Origin: Mycobacteroides salmoniphilum | Lineage (GTDB): Bacteria; Actinomycetota; Actinomycetes; Mycobacteriales; Mycobacteriaceae | Assembly (NCBI RefSeq): GCF_004924335.1 | Contig: NZ_CP024633.1 | Location: 682,001 to 746,000, forward strand | DNA length: 64,000 nucleotides | Direction: 5' to 3' | In this document: in pieces, positions 34,715 through 43,951 of the stretch | How positions within the stretch are numbered: position 1 is the first letter of the stretch | Layout of the letters: every line of letters starts with the position of its first letter | Translations under genes and position numbers: made by a program | Notes under the pieces: model-generated | Told to the model about the DNA's origin: nothing | Database searches by the model: none | The model's input: the letters and a program-made list of their open reading frames with translations, nothing else

Positions 34715-35830
34715 GTGTCGCGACGGGCAGTGGCTGCTTATGAATCGTTTCTCGCCACGAAGAAATTCGGGGCGCTGGACGGCTTGCGGGCGCTGAGTGT
34801 GCTGGCGGTGATCTGGCACCATACGTCCGGGACGCCCGGTCCGAAGATCTCGCACAGCGGATTCATGGGCGTCGACTTCTTCTTCGCGATCAGTGGCTTT
34901 CTCATCACCACCTTGCTGATTCGTGAGCGTGATCGCACATCCGACGTATCGCTGCGAAACTTCTACGCGCGCAGGGCATTACGTATATTCCCGCTGTACT
35001 ACGCGGTGCTGGCCCTATACGTCCTGCTGGTGTTGGCCACCGAACGCGGTACCCCGAAGGGGGAACGATTCTTGGGGAACCTGCCGGCATTCCTGACCTA
35101 TACCGTCAACTGGTTCGTGGACCTGTCCACCGGCACGTCGGTGCCATTCTATTTTTCCTGGTCGCTGTCCACGGAGGAACAGTTCTATCTGCTGTGGCCG
35201 CCGCTGTTGGCCGGGGCCCTGGTGCTGAGCAAGGGAAGGATCTGGGCGCCGCTCATCGTGCTCTTGGCACTGGTAGCGGTTTCGGCCGGAACCGGCGTGT
35301 TCTTCGATGCGCGCGTGCTGCCCTGGCGCATCCTGGCGAGCTTGTCGTTGCCCATCCTGCTCGGCGCGGCTTTCGCGATCGTCGTCAACACCCGCGGTGG
35401 CTACGCGCGGGTCGCCGCGGTGCTGGGCTGGCGGTGGTCGGCCCCGGCGGTGTTCGCGGCGATGATTGCCGCGCTGTGGTTCGGTGCGCCGCTATGGTCG
35501 ATCCAGATCCTCATGGCCGTCACCGTCGTCGCCGTCTCCATCCGCGAGGACACCCTCATGCATCCGGTACTGAGCTGGAGACCCCTCGCGTTCATCGGTG
35601 TGATCAGCTACGGCATCTACTTGATGCACATGTTGTGTGCCAACGTCGTACGCCGAATAGTCCACGAGGAACAGGGGCTGACGCTGTGCGCCGCAACGAC
35701 GATCCTCGTCATCGCCGTTGCCTATCTGAGCTTTCGATACTTCGAGACGCCCTTGCTGCGCGTTAAGCGCCGCTTCGAATCATCCGCCGAGCGGGCCGGA
35801 GACGAACTCTCCCGCACTGCTGGGGTCTAA
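34715..35830 (+). CDS. Membrane O-acyltransferase (acyltransferase 3 family, OafA-like)
   Basis: A 371-residue integral membrane protein with about ten helices. The acyltransferase-3 signature is complete: LDGLRALSVLAVIWHHTSG (21-39, with the catalytic His35/His36 region), FMGVDFFFAISGFLI, RRALRIFPLYY and SLSTEEQFYLLWP. Family members transfer acetyl or other acyl groups to sugars of surface glycans or lipids. GTG 34715 follows TACCCT by 7 nt, another leaderless pattern. The stop overlaps the convergent XPB helicase by 4 bp. It follows the two PA14 proteins, so it may modify the glycan they act on. Confidence 0.9.
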   Translation: MSRRAVAAYESFLATKKFGALDGLRALSVLAVIWHHTSGTPGPKISHSGFMGVDFFFAISGFLITTLLIRERDRTSDVSLRNFYARRALRIFPLYYAVLALYVLLVLATERGTPKGERFLGNLPAFLTYTVNWFVDLSTGTSVPFYFSWSLSTEEQFYLLWPPLLAGALVLSKGRIWAPLIVLLALVAVSAGTGVFFDARVLPWRILASLSLPILLGAAFAIVVNTRGGYARVAAVLGWRWSAPAVFAAMIAALWFGAPLWSIQILMAVTVVAVSIREDTLMHPVLSWRPLAFIGVISYGIYLMHMLCANVVRRIVHEEQGLTLCAATTILVIAVAYLSFRYFETPLLRVKRRFESSAERAGDELSRTAGV

Positions 35831-37479
35831 CCGATCGCGGGTCCGAGTAGATCGTCGGCATCGGTGATCCGATAGCCGTAGCCCTGTTCGGCCAGGAACC
35901 GCTGCCGGTGCGCTGCGTATTCGGCATCGAGGGTGTCGCGGGATACCACCGAATAGAAGTAGGCCTGGCCGCCGTCGGCCTTCGGACGGAGCAGCCGTCC
36001 AAGCCGTTGTGCTTCTTCTTGACGTGAGCCGAATGTACCCGAAACCTGAACAGCCACAGCTGCTTCCGGTAAGTCAATGGAGAAGTTGGCCACCTTGGAG
36101 ACCACCAGGGTAGCGATCTCGCCGCGCCGGAAAGCGTCGAAGAGTGCTTCACGTTCGGCGTTCTTGGTGGAGCCCTGGATCACCGGGGCGTCCAGCTCGG
36201 TTCCCAATTCGTCGAGCTGATCCAGGTAGGCGCCAATCACCAACGTCGGCACTCCCGGATGGCGGGCCAGAATCGACTTCACCACGTTGATCTTCGTGTG
36301 GGCCGTCGAGCACAGTTTGTACCGCTCGTCGGCCTCGGCCGTCGCGTAGATCATCCGCTCGTTCTCGGTGAGGGTGACCCGTACCTCGATGCACTCGGCG
36401 GGGGCTATCCAGCCTTGTGCCTCAATGTCTTTCCATGGCGCGTCATAGCGTTTGGGGCCGATGAGGCTGAAGACGTCGCCCTCGCGGCCGTCCTCCCGGA
36501 TAAGAGTGGCGGTGAGGCCGAGGCGGCGCCGCGACTGCAGATCTGCCGTCATCCGGAACACCGGAGCGGGCAGCAGATGCACCTCGTCGTACACGATCAG
36601 GCCCCAGTCCCGGCTGTCGAACAGCTCCAGGTGGCGGTACTCGCCCTTGGTGCGCCGGGTGATCACCTGATAGGTGGCGATGGTGACCGGCCGAATCTCC
36701 TTGCGCTCGCCGGAGTATTCGCCGATCTCCTCTTCGGTCAAGGAGGTTCGCGCGATGAGTTCACGTTTCCACTGCCGCCCGGCCACGGTGTTGGTGACCA
36801 GGATCAGGGTGGTCGCCTGTGCCTTCGCCATCGCGGCGGCGCCCACGAGCGTCTTACCGGCCCCGCAGGGCAGCACCACCACACCGGAACCGCCCGCCCA
36901 GAACGAGTCGGTTGCCATCTGTTGATAGTCCCGGAGCTCCCAGCCATCCTCGGCCAGACTGATCGGGTGGGCTTCGCCGTTCACATATCCGGCGAGATCC
37001 TCTGCGGGCCAACCGATCTTGAGTAGCATCTGCTTGACCCGGCCACGCTCGCTGGGGTGCACCTGCACGGTGTCGTCATCAATGCGGGCGCCGAACATGG
37101 GGGCGATCTTCTTGTGCCGTAACACCTCTTCGAGCACTGCGCGATCCAGACTCACCAGCATGAGACCGTGCGCGGGATGCTTGACGAGCTGGAGGCGCCC
37201 GTAGCGGGCCATGGTGTCGACGATGTCCACCAGTAGCGGCTGCGGCACCGCGTAACGGGAGAAGGTGACGAGGGCATCGACCACCTGCTCGGCGTCGTGC
37301 CCGGCGGCGCGGGCGTTCCACAGCGCCAGCGGCGTGATGCGGTAGGTGTGCACGTGCTCGGGTGCGCGTTCGAGCTCGGCGAAGGGGGCGATCGCCTGGC
37401 GCGCCGCGTCTGCCTGGTCGTGATCGACCTCCAGCAGCACGGTTTTATCGGACTGGACGATCAGCGGTCCATCGGTCAT
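35827..37479 (-). CDS. XPB-type DNA repair helicase
   Basis: A 550-residue SF2 helicase, the bacterial XPB (ERCC3 homologue, Rv0861c in M. tuberculosis). An N-terminal damage-recognition-like domain (1-180) is followed by RecA domain 1 with Walker A PCGAGKTL (204-211), DEVH (298-301) and the XPB-specific RED motif (328-330). RecA domain 2 ends with QRLGRLLRP, motif VI. It unwinds DNA 3' to 5' using ATP and is thought to act in repair. ATG 37479 is chosen; an earlier start adds ten residues without conservation. The convergent acyltransferase overlaps its end by 4 bp. Confidence 0.93.
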   Translation of the reverse strand: MTDGPLIVQSDKTVLLEVDHDQADAARQAIAPFAELERAPEHVHTYRITPLALWNARAAGHDAEQVVDALVTFSRYAVPQPLLVDIVDTMARYGRLQLVKHPAHGLMLVSLDRAVLEEVLRHKKIAPMFGARIDDDTVQVHPSERGRVKQMLLKIGWPAEDLAGYVNGEAHPISLAEDGWELRDYQQMATDSFWAGGSGVVVLPCGAGKTLVGAAAMAKAQATTLILVTNTVAGRQWKRELIARTSLTEEEIGEYSGERKEIRPVTIATYQVITRRTKGEYRHLELFDSRDWGLIVYDEVHLLPAPVFRMTADLQSRRRLGLTATLIREDGREGDVFSLIGPKRYDAPWKDIEAQGWIAPAECIEVRVTLTENERMIYATAEADERYKLCSTAHTKINVVKSILARHPGVPTLVIGAYLDQLDELGTELDAPVIQGSTKNAEREALFDAFRRGEIATLVVSKVANFSIDLPEAAVAVQVSGTFGSRQEEAQRLGRLLRPKADGGQAYFYSVVSRDTLDAEYAAHRQRFLAEQGYGYRITDADDLLGPAIG

Positions 37480-37543
37480 TCGATCCAGGATAGTGATCCC
37501 CGGAGACATTGGAGGGGGCCGTATGCCCTGCTAGATTGCTGTG

Positions 37544-37942
37544 GTGACGACACCACAAGACCGCAGCACCCTGGCCGACATTTGGCAGCGCCGGTTCGCG
37601 TTCTACGACCAGTACGCCGCGGCGCCGACAAAAGAAGAGGCAAACGCCATCTTCCGGGCGGGGTCGTTTTGGACGCGTGTCCGGTTAACCAGTAATTTCC
37701 TTGCCTTTTTCTTTGGCCCGATCTACTTCTTCGTCAAGGGGATGTGGCGCAAGGGCCTGGTGCTGCTGGGGCTCAGTGTGGGTCTCGGCGTCGTGCTGGG
37801 GGTGGTGGGCGCTTCCGACAGTGTGACGCGCGCATTCTCCTTCGGCTTTGCTGCGCTGTTTATGGGCATCGCCAACCAGGCGTACTACTTGCACTGGGTG
37901 CGACAGAGCGAATCGTGGAACCCGTTCGAGGGTGTCCGCTGA
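37544..37942 (+). CDS. DUF2628-type small membrane protein
   Basis: A 132-residue protein with a charged N-terminal part (TTPQDRSTLADIWQRRFAFYD) and three hydrophobic segments: FLAFFFGPIYFFVKGMWRKG, LGLSVGLGVVLGVVG and FGFAALFMGIANQAYYLHWV. The GPIYFFVKGMWRKG turn is typical of DUF2628 proteins. GTG 37544 is preferred because TAGATT (37532-37537) ends 6 nt before it; GTG 37541 is the alternative. It stands alone between two - strand genes. Function is unknown. Confidence 0.75.
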   Translation: MTTPQDRSTLADIWQRRFAFYDQYAAAPTKEEANAIFRAGSFWTRVRLTSNFLAFFFGPIYFFVKGMWRKGLVLLGLSVGLGVVLGVVGASDSVTRAFSFGFAALFMGIANQAYYLHWVRQSESWNPFEGVR

Positions 37943-37960
37943 CGCGGAGCTGATCGACGG

Positions 37961-40195
37961 TCAGGACGGCGGCGAGACCGCGGTGATGCGGTGAATCGCG
38001 AAGTCGCGGATCCGCCCGGCGGCGGTGTCGAAGGCCGACAGCTGCCCACCGCGCACGCTGATCGGATTGACCACTCGCGAGGACGCCACCCCGGCCGGGT
38101 CTACGTACCCGATGAGCACGCTGGTCTGGGCCTTGGCGGACTGCTGTAGCAGCGCCACCGCATGCGACGGCTCGATGCGGATGCCGTCGTGATCGCCCGC
38201 CGCGCGCAATGCCTTGACCACTGCGGCGGCCGCGGGCTCACTGAGTACCGGTGGCGTCCAACCCATCCGGTGCGGCTGCGGAGTCACCCGGGCGCGGTGC
38301 ACCCGGAGTTCGACGATGGTTCCGGTGGCATCCTCGGCGGCGGGAGCGTAGCCCGCCGCGCGTAGCCCAGCCACCAACTCGGCCAGCGGGGCCAGTGACA
38401 CCGCGACGGTCGGGGCCAGCAGCCGCAGCCCCAGATCCTCCGCCAGCACCGACGCCATCACCTGCGTCAACAGGGCCACGTCATCGCAGCGCAGGAATGA
38501 GCTGGCCACTCCGGCCCGAAGCTGTCCATGTCGACGCGCGACATCGTCGATGAGGTAGGTGAGCGATTGGGGGACAGGGGTTTTGGATCGCGAGCCGAAG
38601 AAACTGTGCAGTGAGGTCGCGGTCCGTCCCGAATCCAGCGCACGCCGGATGCTCGCGTCACTGACCCGAAAGACACTGGCCGCCCCCGCTGATTCGAGGT
38701 CCGCCATCGCGGCCAGTTCGAGCTCTACCTCGCGCGTCAATGGGCCGGGTGCGACGACGGTGAGATCGGCCTGCACCAGAAAGTGGTCGATGGGGGCGGG
38801 TAACGCCTTCTCCATCGCGGCCAGCGTCGTCGCCTCATCGCCGCTGCTGTCCAGGAAGGTCCGGACATGTGTCGTCAACGCGCCGCGCCCGATCACGCCC
38901 AGCGTCGTCGCCTCGAACAGCAGGGCCGTCACCGGTTCCACGCCCAGCCGTGCGCCCCAGCGCGGACGACGCCACCGCATCACCCGGGATGTCTCCTCGG
39001 CCCGCAACCCCTGCCCGGGCTTCAGCTCACCGAGGATCTCCAAGAGCAGCTTGCGGTCATGCGGGGCCGCCGTCGACCGCAGCGAATCCGAAAGGGCCGC
39101 TATCGGTTTGTCCTCGCTGGTGCGCTTGCCGATCAGGTCGGGTCGGGCCGCCAGCATCAACCACGCCGACATCAGCCGCAACCAGCGGGTCGAGGTCGGC
39201 AGCTCGGCGAAGCGGTCGGCCTGGGTGGTCGGCGCCCAGTGCCAGCCCTCGGCATCGGTCTGCACGTCGGGGTCACCCACCGCGATCAGCTCGGCGGCAG
39301 CCAGCACCTCCAGCAGCAGCCCCATCCGGGTGTCATCGATACCCGTCGCCTTCGCCAGCCGTTTGACCTCGCGCACGCCCAGGCCACCGCTGCGCAGCTG
39401 AGGAGCGGGGTTGACCCCGAGTTCGTCGAGCAGCAGACCCACCTCACGCAGCAGATCAAGTGCCGCCCCCGCGGCGGCGGCGTTGGCTTCGGCCTGGGTC
39501 GCCGTCGTTGTCTCGGTGGCCGGTGGCTGCAGCCGGTCGGGCTCCTCACCGCGGAGCAGCTGTGCCACGAACCGCGGCAGTAGCACCGTCTCGTCGTCGA
39601 TCCGCTGCAGCAGGCCGGCGGCGAGCAGCCGCTGCACCGGACGATCCGGCGGGGCATCGGGTGCGGCGTCCCGGGTGCGGCCAATGGGCGATCCCGTGAT
39701 GAGTGCCTGCAGCAGCTCCATCCCGCGCTCGTCGGTCGCCGCCAGTGCGGCCCGCGCCGCGTCGTAGGAGTCGGGGGTCTGCTCGCTGATCACCTGTCCG
39801 ACCACCCAGGGCAGCCCCAACCGTGTCTCTGCCGCCAGATGCAGTTCGCGATCCCCCCACACCAGTGCGAGCTCGCGCAGCCGGTCCAAGGTGGTGCGCA
39901 CCTGCAGTTCAGTGGCGCGGCCATCGACCTGAGTGAGTACCTCCGAGACCGGAGTGCCGGTGACGTCCGCACGGGCCACCAGCAGCGCATCCAGGACCGC
40001 CAGAGTCAAAAAGTCCAGGTTGTCGGTGGCTGCGCGTACCGATTGGCGCGACAGCGCCCGGCCCGCCAGGGCGGCCAGCGACGCCGGAGGCGGCGACGCC
40101 AAATCGGGTCGCAGCCGGACCAGCCGCACCAACTGTTCATCGGGCAAACGGCGTAACCACGCCGCAAAGCCAGTCAACGCCGCATCGTCACTCAT
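37961..40195 (-). CDS. Helicase-associated XPB/Ssl2-like N-terminal domain protein
   Basis: A 744-residue protein matching the Rv0862c family. It carries an XPB/Ssl2-like N-terminal domain and a series of winged-helix-like repeats, but no helicase motifs. The start, MSDDAALTGFAAWLRRLP, at ATG 40195 is supported by the conserved LPDEQLVRLVRLRPDL segment. The Glu/Ala-rich stretch near 315-330 may be a linker. It is encoded 0.5 kb from the XPB helicase on the same strand, with one small gene on the other strand between, as in M. tuberculosis. It probably helps XPB engage DNA; this is inferred from association. A longer frame upstream lies over the next gene. Confidence 0.85.
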   Translation of the reverse strand: MSDDAALTGFAAWLRRLPDEQLVRLVRLRPDLASPPPASLAALAGRALSRQSVRAATDNLDFLTLAVLDALLVARADVTGTPVSEVLTQVDGRATELQVRTTLDRLRELALVWGDRELHLAAETRLGLPWVVGQVISEQTPDSYDAARAALAATDERGMELLQALITGSPIGRTRDAAPDAPPDRPVQRLLAAGLLQRIDDETVLLPRFVAQLLRGEEPDRLQPPATETTTATQAEANAAAAGAALDLLREVGLLLDELGVNPAPQLRSGGLGVREVKRLAKATGIDDTRMGLLLEVLAAAELIAVGDPDVQTDAEGWHWAPTTQADRFAELPTSTRWLRLMSAWLMLAARPDLIGKRTSEDKPIAALSDSLRSTAAPHDRKLLLEILGELKPGQGLRAEETSRVMRWRRPRWGARLGVEPVTALLFEATTLGVIGRGALTTHVRTFLDSSGDEATTLAAMEKALPAPIDHFLVQADLTVVAPGPLTREVELELAAMADLESAGAASVFRVSDASIRRALDSGRTATSLHSFFGSRSKTPVPQSLTYLIDDVARRHGQLRAGVASSFLRCDDVALLTQVMASVLAEDLGLRLLAPTVAVSLAPLAELVAGLRAAGYAPAAEDATGTIVELRVHRARVTPQPHRMGWTPPVLSEPAAAAVVKALRAAGDHDGIRIEPSHAVALLQQSAKAQTSVLIGYVDPAGVASSRVVNPISVRGGQLSAFDTAAGRIRDFAIHRITAVSPPS

Positions 40196-40258
40196 CGGAC
40201 ACCAGCGTAGAGGCGGGTTGGGTTCGCCGTCGTGCTCCCGGCCTGCCACAATGGCTTC

Positions 40259-40432
40259 GTGGCTGACAAGAAGCAATACGTCGACAACGGCTGGCCCGCA
40301 CATGTGGACGGTGAGCACGCCGTCTCCGAACTCGCGGCCGACCGCACCGGAGCGCTGTCCCCCTTCGGCGACATCGAGTTCCCGGTGCAGTCCGTGCCGT
40401 ACGTGCACCCCGTCACCGTCATCAACAAGTAA
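40259..40432 (+). CDS. Small conserved protein (Rv0863-like)
   Basis: A 57-residue soluble protein, [20 protein letters not shown] to a final [11 protein letters not shown]. It corresponds in position to Rv0863 of M. tuberculosis. GTG 40259 follows CACAAT by 6 nt, a weak leaderless pattern. It ends 2 bp before moaC, so it is the first gene of the molybdopterin operon. No motif gives a function. Confidence 0.75.
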   Translation: MADKKQYVDNGWPAHVDGEHAVSELAADRTGALSPFGDIEFPVQSVPYVHPVTVINK

Positions 40433-40434
40433 CG

Positions 40435-40947
40435 GTGTCCGACGGTCTTCGCGATAGCGGCTCATCCCAGCCTGACCGTCTCTCTCATATCGACGAGCAC
40501 GGATCCGCCCACATGGTCGACGTCTCGGCCAAACAGGCCACCGCCCGCGAGGCGGTCGCGGCCGGATGCTTCGTCACCACTCCGGAAGTCCTGACGCTGT
40601 TGGCCGACGGCACGCTGCCCAAGGGTGATGCCATCGCCACCGCCCGGCTCGCCGCCATCATGGCCGCCAAACGCACCAGCGAGCTCATTCCGCTGTGTCA
40701 CCAGATACCACTCACCGGCATCGACGTGGACTTCGAGATTGACGCGGCCGCGGGATCCATTCAGATCACCGCCATCGCGCGCACCAACGACCGCACCGGG
40801 GTCGAGATGGAAGCGTTGACCGCCGTGACGGTCGCCGGATTGACATTGCATGACATGGTCAAGGCGGTCGATCCGGCATCGCGCATCGACGATGTCCGAG
40901 TGCTGCGTAAAGAGGGCGGCAAGACCGGAACATGGACTCGACCCTGA
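40435..40947 (+). CDS. moaC: Cyclic pyranopterin monophosphate synthase (MoaC)
   Basis: A 170-residue MoaC, which with MoaA converts GTP to cyclic pyranopterin monophosphate in molybdenum cofactor synthesis. Conserved blocks are AHMVDVSAKQATAREAVAAG, KGDAIATARLAAIMAAKRTS, LIPLCHQIPLTGIDVDFEI, VEMEALTAVTVAGLTLHDMV and AVDPASRIDDVRVLRKEGGK. The Lys, Asp and His residues of the active site are kept. GTG 40435 lies 2 bp after the previous stop. The 3' end overlaps mog by 16 bp. It corresponds to Rv0864 (moaC2). Confidence 0.94.
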   Translation: MSDGLRDSGSSQPDRLSHIDEHGSAHMVDVSAKQATAREAVAAGCFVTTPEVLTLLADGTLPKGDAIATARLAAIMAAKRTSELIPLCHQIPLTGIDVDFEIDAAAGSIQITAIARTNDRTGVEMEALTAVTVAGLTLHDMVKAVDPASRIDDVRVLRKEGGKTGTWTRP

Positions 40948-41417
40948 GATCCGCGCGGGTGATCGTGGCCTCCACTCGGGCGGCCACCGGTCAGTACCCC
41001 GACAAAACCGGACCCGTCATCGTCGAATGGCTTGGCGCACAAGATTTCCGTGTTGGAGAGCCGATCGTCGTGCCCGATGGCGACACGGTGGGAGCGGCGA
41101 TCCGCGCCGCGGTTTCCGATGGAGTTTCGTTGGTCATCACCACCGGCGGCACCGGGCTCTCACCCACCGACGCCACACCCGAACAGACCGCGCCACTGCT
41201 GGACTACCAGATTCCCGGCCTGGCCGATGCCATCAGACGCTCCGGGCTGCCGACCGTGCCCACCAGCATTCTGTCCCGCGGCGTGTGTGGAGTTGCCGGC
41301 CGCACCCTGGTGGTCAACCTGCCCGGCTCCACCGGCGGGGTGCGCGACGGACTCGCGGTGCTCGACGGCGTGCTGGGCCATGCACTGGACCAGATAGGCG
41401 GGGGTGATCACGTATGA
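40932..41417 (+). CDS. mog: Molybdopterin adenylyltransferase-type protein (Mog/MoaB)
   Basis: A 161-residue MoaB/Mog-fold protein that adenylylates molybdopterin before metal insertion. [17 protein letters not shown] (about 75-91) is the MPT/ATP-binding loop, and [16 protein letters not shown] forms the second conserved region. ATG 40932 lies within the end of moaC, and the stop overlaps moaE by 4 bp. The three enzymes are therefore made as one coupled unit. It corresponds to Rv0865. Confidence 0.92.
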   Translation: MDSTLRSARVIVASTRAATGQYPDKTGPVIVEWLGAQDFRVGEPIVVPDGDTVGAAIRAAVSDGVSLVITTGGTGLSPTDATPEQTAPLLDYQIPGLADAIRRSGLPTVPTSILSRGVCGVAGRTLVVNLPGSTGGVRDGLAVLDGVLGHALDQIGGGDHV

Positions 41418-41842
41418 GCGCTAGCGTCTCTCGTGCGCTGTTGACCGCGGAGCGCATCTCGCTGATCGAGCACGAGCAACTCGTCGATCACGAATCTGCG
41501 GGAGCCACAGTCGGATTCGTGGGCAATGTGCGCGACCACGACGGCGGCAAGACGGTGCTGCGGCTCGAGTATTCGGCACATCCGTCGGCCCAGCAGGTGC
41601 TGACCGACGTGGTACAGCGCATCGCCGCCGAGGCAGAGGGTGTGCGCGCGGTGGCGGTGAGCCACCGCATCGGCGCGCTGACGGTAGGCGAGGCGGCCTT
41701 TGTGGTGGCGGTGAGCGCCGACCATCGCCGTCAGGCATTCACCACCTGCCAGCGCCTCGTCGACGACGTCAAGGCGGCGCTGCCGGTATGGAAGCACCAG
41801 TTTTTCGCCGATGGCAGCAACGAATGGGTGGGCTCGGCCTGA
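41414..41842 (+). CDS. moaE: Molybdopterin synthase catalytic subunit (MoaE)
   Basis: A 142-residue MoaE that transfers sulfur from the MoaD thiocarboxylate to form the dithiolene of molybdopterin. Recognised parts are [40 protein letters not shown] and the C-terminal [15 protein letters not shown], which contains the catalytic Lys region. It corresponds to Rv0866 (moaE2). Its partner moaD and moaA lie beyond rpfA on the opposite strand. The 87 bp after it hold no gene. Confidence 0.93.
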   Translation: MSASVSRALLTAERISLIEHEQLVDHESAGATVGFVGNVRDHDGGKTVLRLEYSAHPSAQQVLTDVVQRIAAEAEGVRAVAVSHRIGALTVGEAAFVVAVSADHRRQAFTTCQRLVDDVKAALPVWKHQFFADGSNEWVGSA

Positions 41843-41928
41843 AAAATCCGGGCCCCGATTGGGGTCTGGTACCTAAAAACCCAGATCAGGGCGTTGCGAG
41901 GCCATGGGTGCGCTAGTTTCCCTAATTC

Positions 41929-43236
41929 ATGAGCACTTCCGTGCAACCGAAACACCGCGCTGAGGCGCCGGCGCCCCAGATCTTCCCGCACCCCGGTAAG
42001 CGCCCGGCGCATCCCGCCGATGATCCGTTCCACGTTCCGCCCGACGGTTTCGGGGCCGCGGCACCGGGAACAGTTCTGCGTGCCCGCCCTGTGGACATCG
42101 GATTCCTGGGGCTGCGGCGCCAGCGAGTGGCCGCCTGGCAGCTGCTCTATCGGAGCACCGATCCGCATGGCGCGCCTGAGGTTTCGGTCACTACCGTGCT
42201 GGTCCCCGCCGGTCATGATCCGCACTCGCCACGTCTGCTGGCGTACCAATGCGCGATCAACTCGAGCGAGCGATCCTGCTTTCCTTCCTACTGCCTGCTA
42301 CAGGGTGCGCGTGGACCGTTCGCCAACCCGCAGATCGAATTGCTACTGATGGCCGCCGCGTTGCGCCAGGGCTGGATCGTGAGCGTCGCCGACCATGGCG
42401 GGCAGCCCGGGCGTTATGTCGTCGCGCGCCAACCCGGCTACCACGTACTCGACGGTCTGCGGGCCACGTTGCAGTTCGCCGAACTGCGGCTTCCTGCCGA
42501 TACCGCAATTGGATTGTGGGGGTATTCCGGTGGTGGGCTTGCCAGTTCGTGGACCGCGGAGATGGCACCGGACTATGCCCCCGAACTCAACATTGTCGCG
42601 GCGGCGTTGGGCTCGCCGGCCTCGGACCCCAGCAAGATCCTGGAGAGGGCTGACGGAGGGTTGTTCGCGGGGCTGGGCATCGCCGCGATCTCTGCTCTGC
42701 GCGGAAGCTACCCCGCATTGGATTCTGTTCTGACGGAGCACCTTACGTGTCGGGGTGAGGAGGTCATGGCGACCGTACGGGGGCTCTCGACGGGTCAGGC
42801 TGTTGGGCGGTACGCAATGCGCAACTTCGATCGCTTTGTGGACTTGCCGATCGCCGAACTGATGGCGCTGCCCGACGTCGTCGCGATGAGCGAGGACCTC
42901 CGCCTGGGTAAGGTGGCGCCGACGTGCCCGGTGTATATCTACACCGCAGTACATGACCAGCTCGTCGGCATCGATGAGGTGGATCGCCAGGCCCAGTTCT
43001 ACGCCACACACGGCGCCGATGTTACGTACCGGCGTGACCGCCTCAGCGAGCATCTATCTCTGGTGATACTGGGTGCACCGGCCGCCCTGCGGTGGCTGGC
43101 GCAACGCCTGGAGGGAATGGCACCCGAATCCGGCGCCCGCACTGTGAATTCCATGCTCGGCTCCACGCCCGCGCTATGGACCATGGCGGTGATGTCGGCT
43201 GCGGCGGCCCGCGTGTTCGCGGGCCGCCAGCTGTAG
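41929..43236 (+). CDS. Secretory-lipase-family alpha/beta hydrolase (LIP type)
   Basis: A 435-residue lipase of the LIP family (PF03583-like). The N-terminal part has FHVPPDGFGAAAPGTVLRAR, a family hallmark. The nucleophile elbow is GYSGGG (about residues 198-203, GLWGYSGGGLASSW). The acid and His are in VYIYTAVHDQLVGIDEV and LSEHLSL near 350-365. No signal peptide precedes it, so despite the family name it may stay cytosolic. M. tuberculosis has no lipase between moaE2 and rpfA, so this gene and the next two look like a local insertion. Confidence 0.87.
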   Translation: MSTSVQPKHRAEAPAPQIFPHPGKRPAHPADDPFHVPPDGFGAAAPGTVLRARPVDIGFLGLRRQRVAAWQLLYRSTDPHGAPEVSVTTVLVPAGHDPHSPRLLAYQCAINSSERSCFPSYCLLQGARGPFANPQIELLLMAAALRQGWIVSVADHGGQPGRYVVARQPGYHVLDGLRATLQFAELRLPADTAIGLWGYSGGGLASSWTAEMAPDYAPELNIVAAALGSPASDPSKILERADGGLFAGLGIAAISALRGSYPALDSVLTEHLTCRGEEVMATVRGLSTGQAVGRYAMRNFDRFVDLPIAELMALPDVVAMSEDLRLGKVAPTCPVYIYTAVHDQLVGIDEVDRQAQFYATHGADVTYRRDRLSEHLSLVILGAPAALRWLAQRLEGMAPESGARTVNSMLGSTPALWTMAVMSAAAARVFAGRQL

Positions 43237-43238
43237 TC

Positions 43239-43946
43239 TTACGCCCGTTCGGCGATGACCGTGTACACGGGGATATAGAGCAGCGGATCGTCGAGATCCT
43301 GTTCCAGCCGCTCCAGCCGCTCGGGATCTCCGCGGTAGGTGCCGCGAATCGCGTTGAGGAACTCCGCCTTTGGCGCCGCCATGGTCGTCGGGTTCAACTG
43401 CAGTACGTTCCATCCGTTGGCGAGTAGCACCTCTTCGATGTCCTCTGCCTGCAGAGCGTTCTGGAACGGGGTCGGGATGCCGTGCACGCCGCCCTGGGCG
43501 AAACACCATATGTACCAACGTGCTCCGGGGCGCGTGGCACGGTGCAGCGCGCTCGCGTACTTCGCGTGTCCCTCGTGGTCGAAACAGTGGTATACGCCGC
43601 TGTCGATCACGGTGTCGAACCGTCCGTCCCAGCCGTCGAGCTCGGTGGCGTCGGCGACCTGGAAGTCGACGGTGACGCCGGCGGAGGCCGCCCGGCCCTT
43701 GGCCTGCTGGATCGCGGAGGGGGCGAAGTCCAGTGCGGTGACGTTAAAACCTTGCCGAGCAAGGTAAATGGCATTATCGCCAAGGCCGCAGCCGATATCC
43801 AGGACGTCTCCGCGGACCGCGCCGAGCAGGGCCAGCTCCTTGATGCGGGGTTTGGCATCCTGGGAATCCCACGGGATGATGGGCCCGCCGTCCTTGACAC
43901 TTTCTCGGTACAGATCCTCGAACGTGTTCTGAGTGGGTGCGGTCAT
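43239..43946 (-). CDS. Class I SAM-dependent methyltransferase
   Basis: A 235-residue methyltransferase with SAM motif I VLDIGCGLGDNAIYLA (about 44-59), motif II VTALDFAPSAIQQAKGRA and an acidic-loop motif DFQVADATELDGWDGRFDTVI. It is a close paralogue of the next upstream gene: WDSQDAKPRIKELALLGAVR versus WDIRDAQPRIKELAAYGALR. The C-terminus VYTVIAERA matches FFNIVAERD. The small-molecule substrate cannot be read from the sequence. Tandem duplication is clear; the two are separated by 5 bp. Confidence 0.9.
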   Translation of the reverse strand: MTAPTQNTFEDLYRESVKDGGPIIPWDSQDAKPRIKELALLGAVRGDVLDIGCGLGDNAIYLARQGFNVTALDFAPSAIQQAKGRAASAGVTVDFQVADATELDGWDGRFDTVIDSGVYHCFDHEGHAKYASALHRATRPGARWYIWCFAQGGVHGIPTPFQNALQAEDIEEVLLANGWNVLQLNPTTMAAPKAEFLNAIRGTYRGDPERLERLEQDLDDPLLYIPVYTVIAERA

Positions 43947-43951
43947 GTTGT

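Noticed and set aside
37961..40465. Upstream-extended start for the Rv0862c-like protein
   Set aside because: The extra 90 residues are antisense to the small conserved gene at 40259; conservation begins at ATG 40195.
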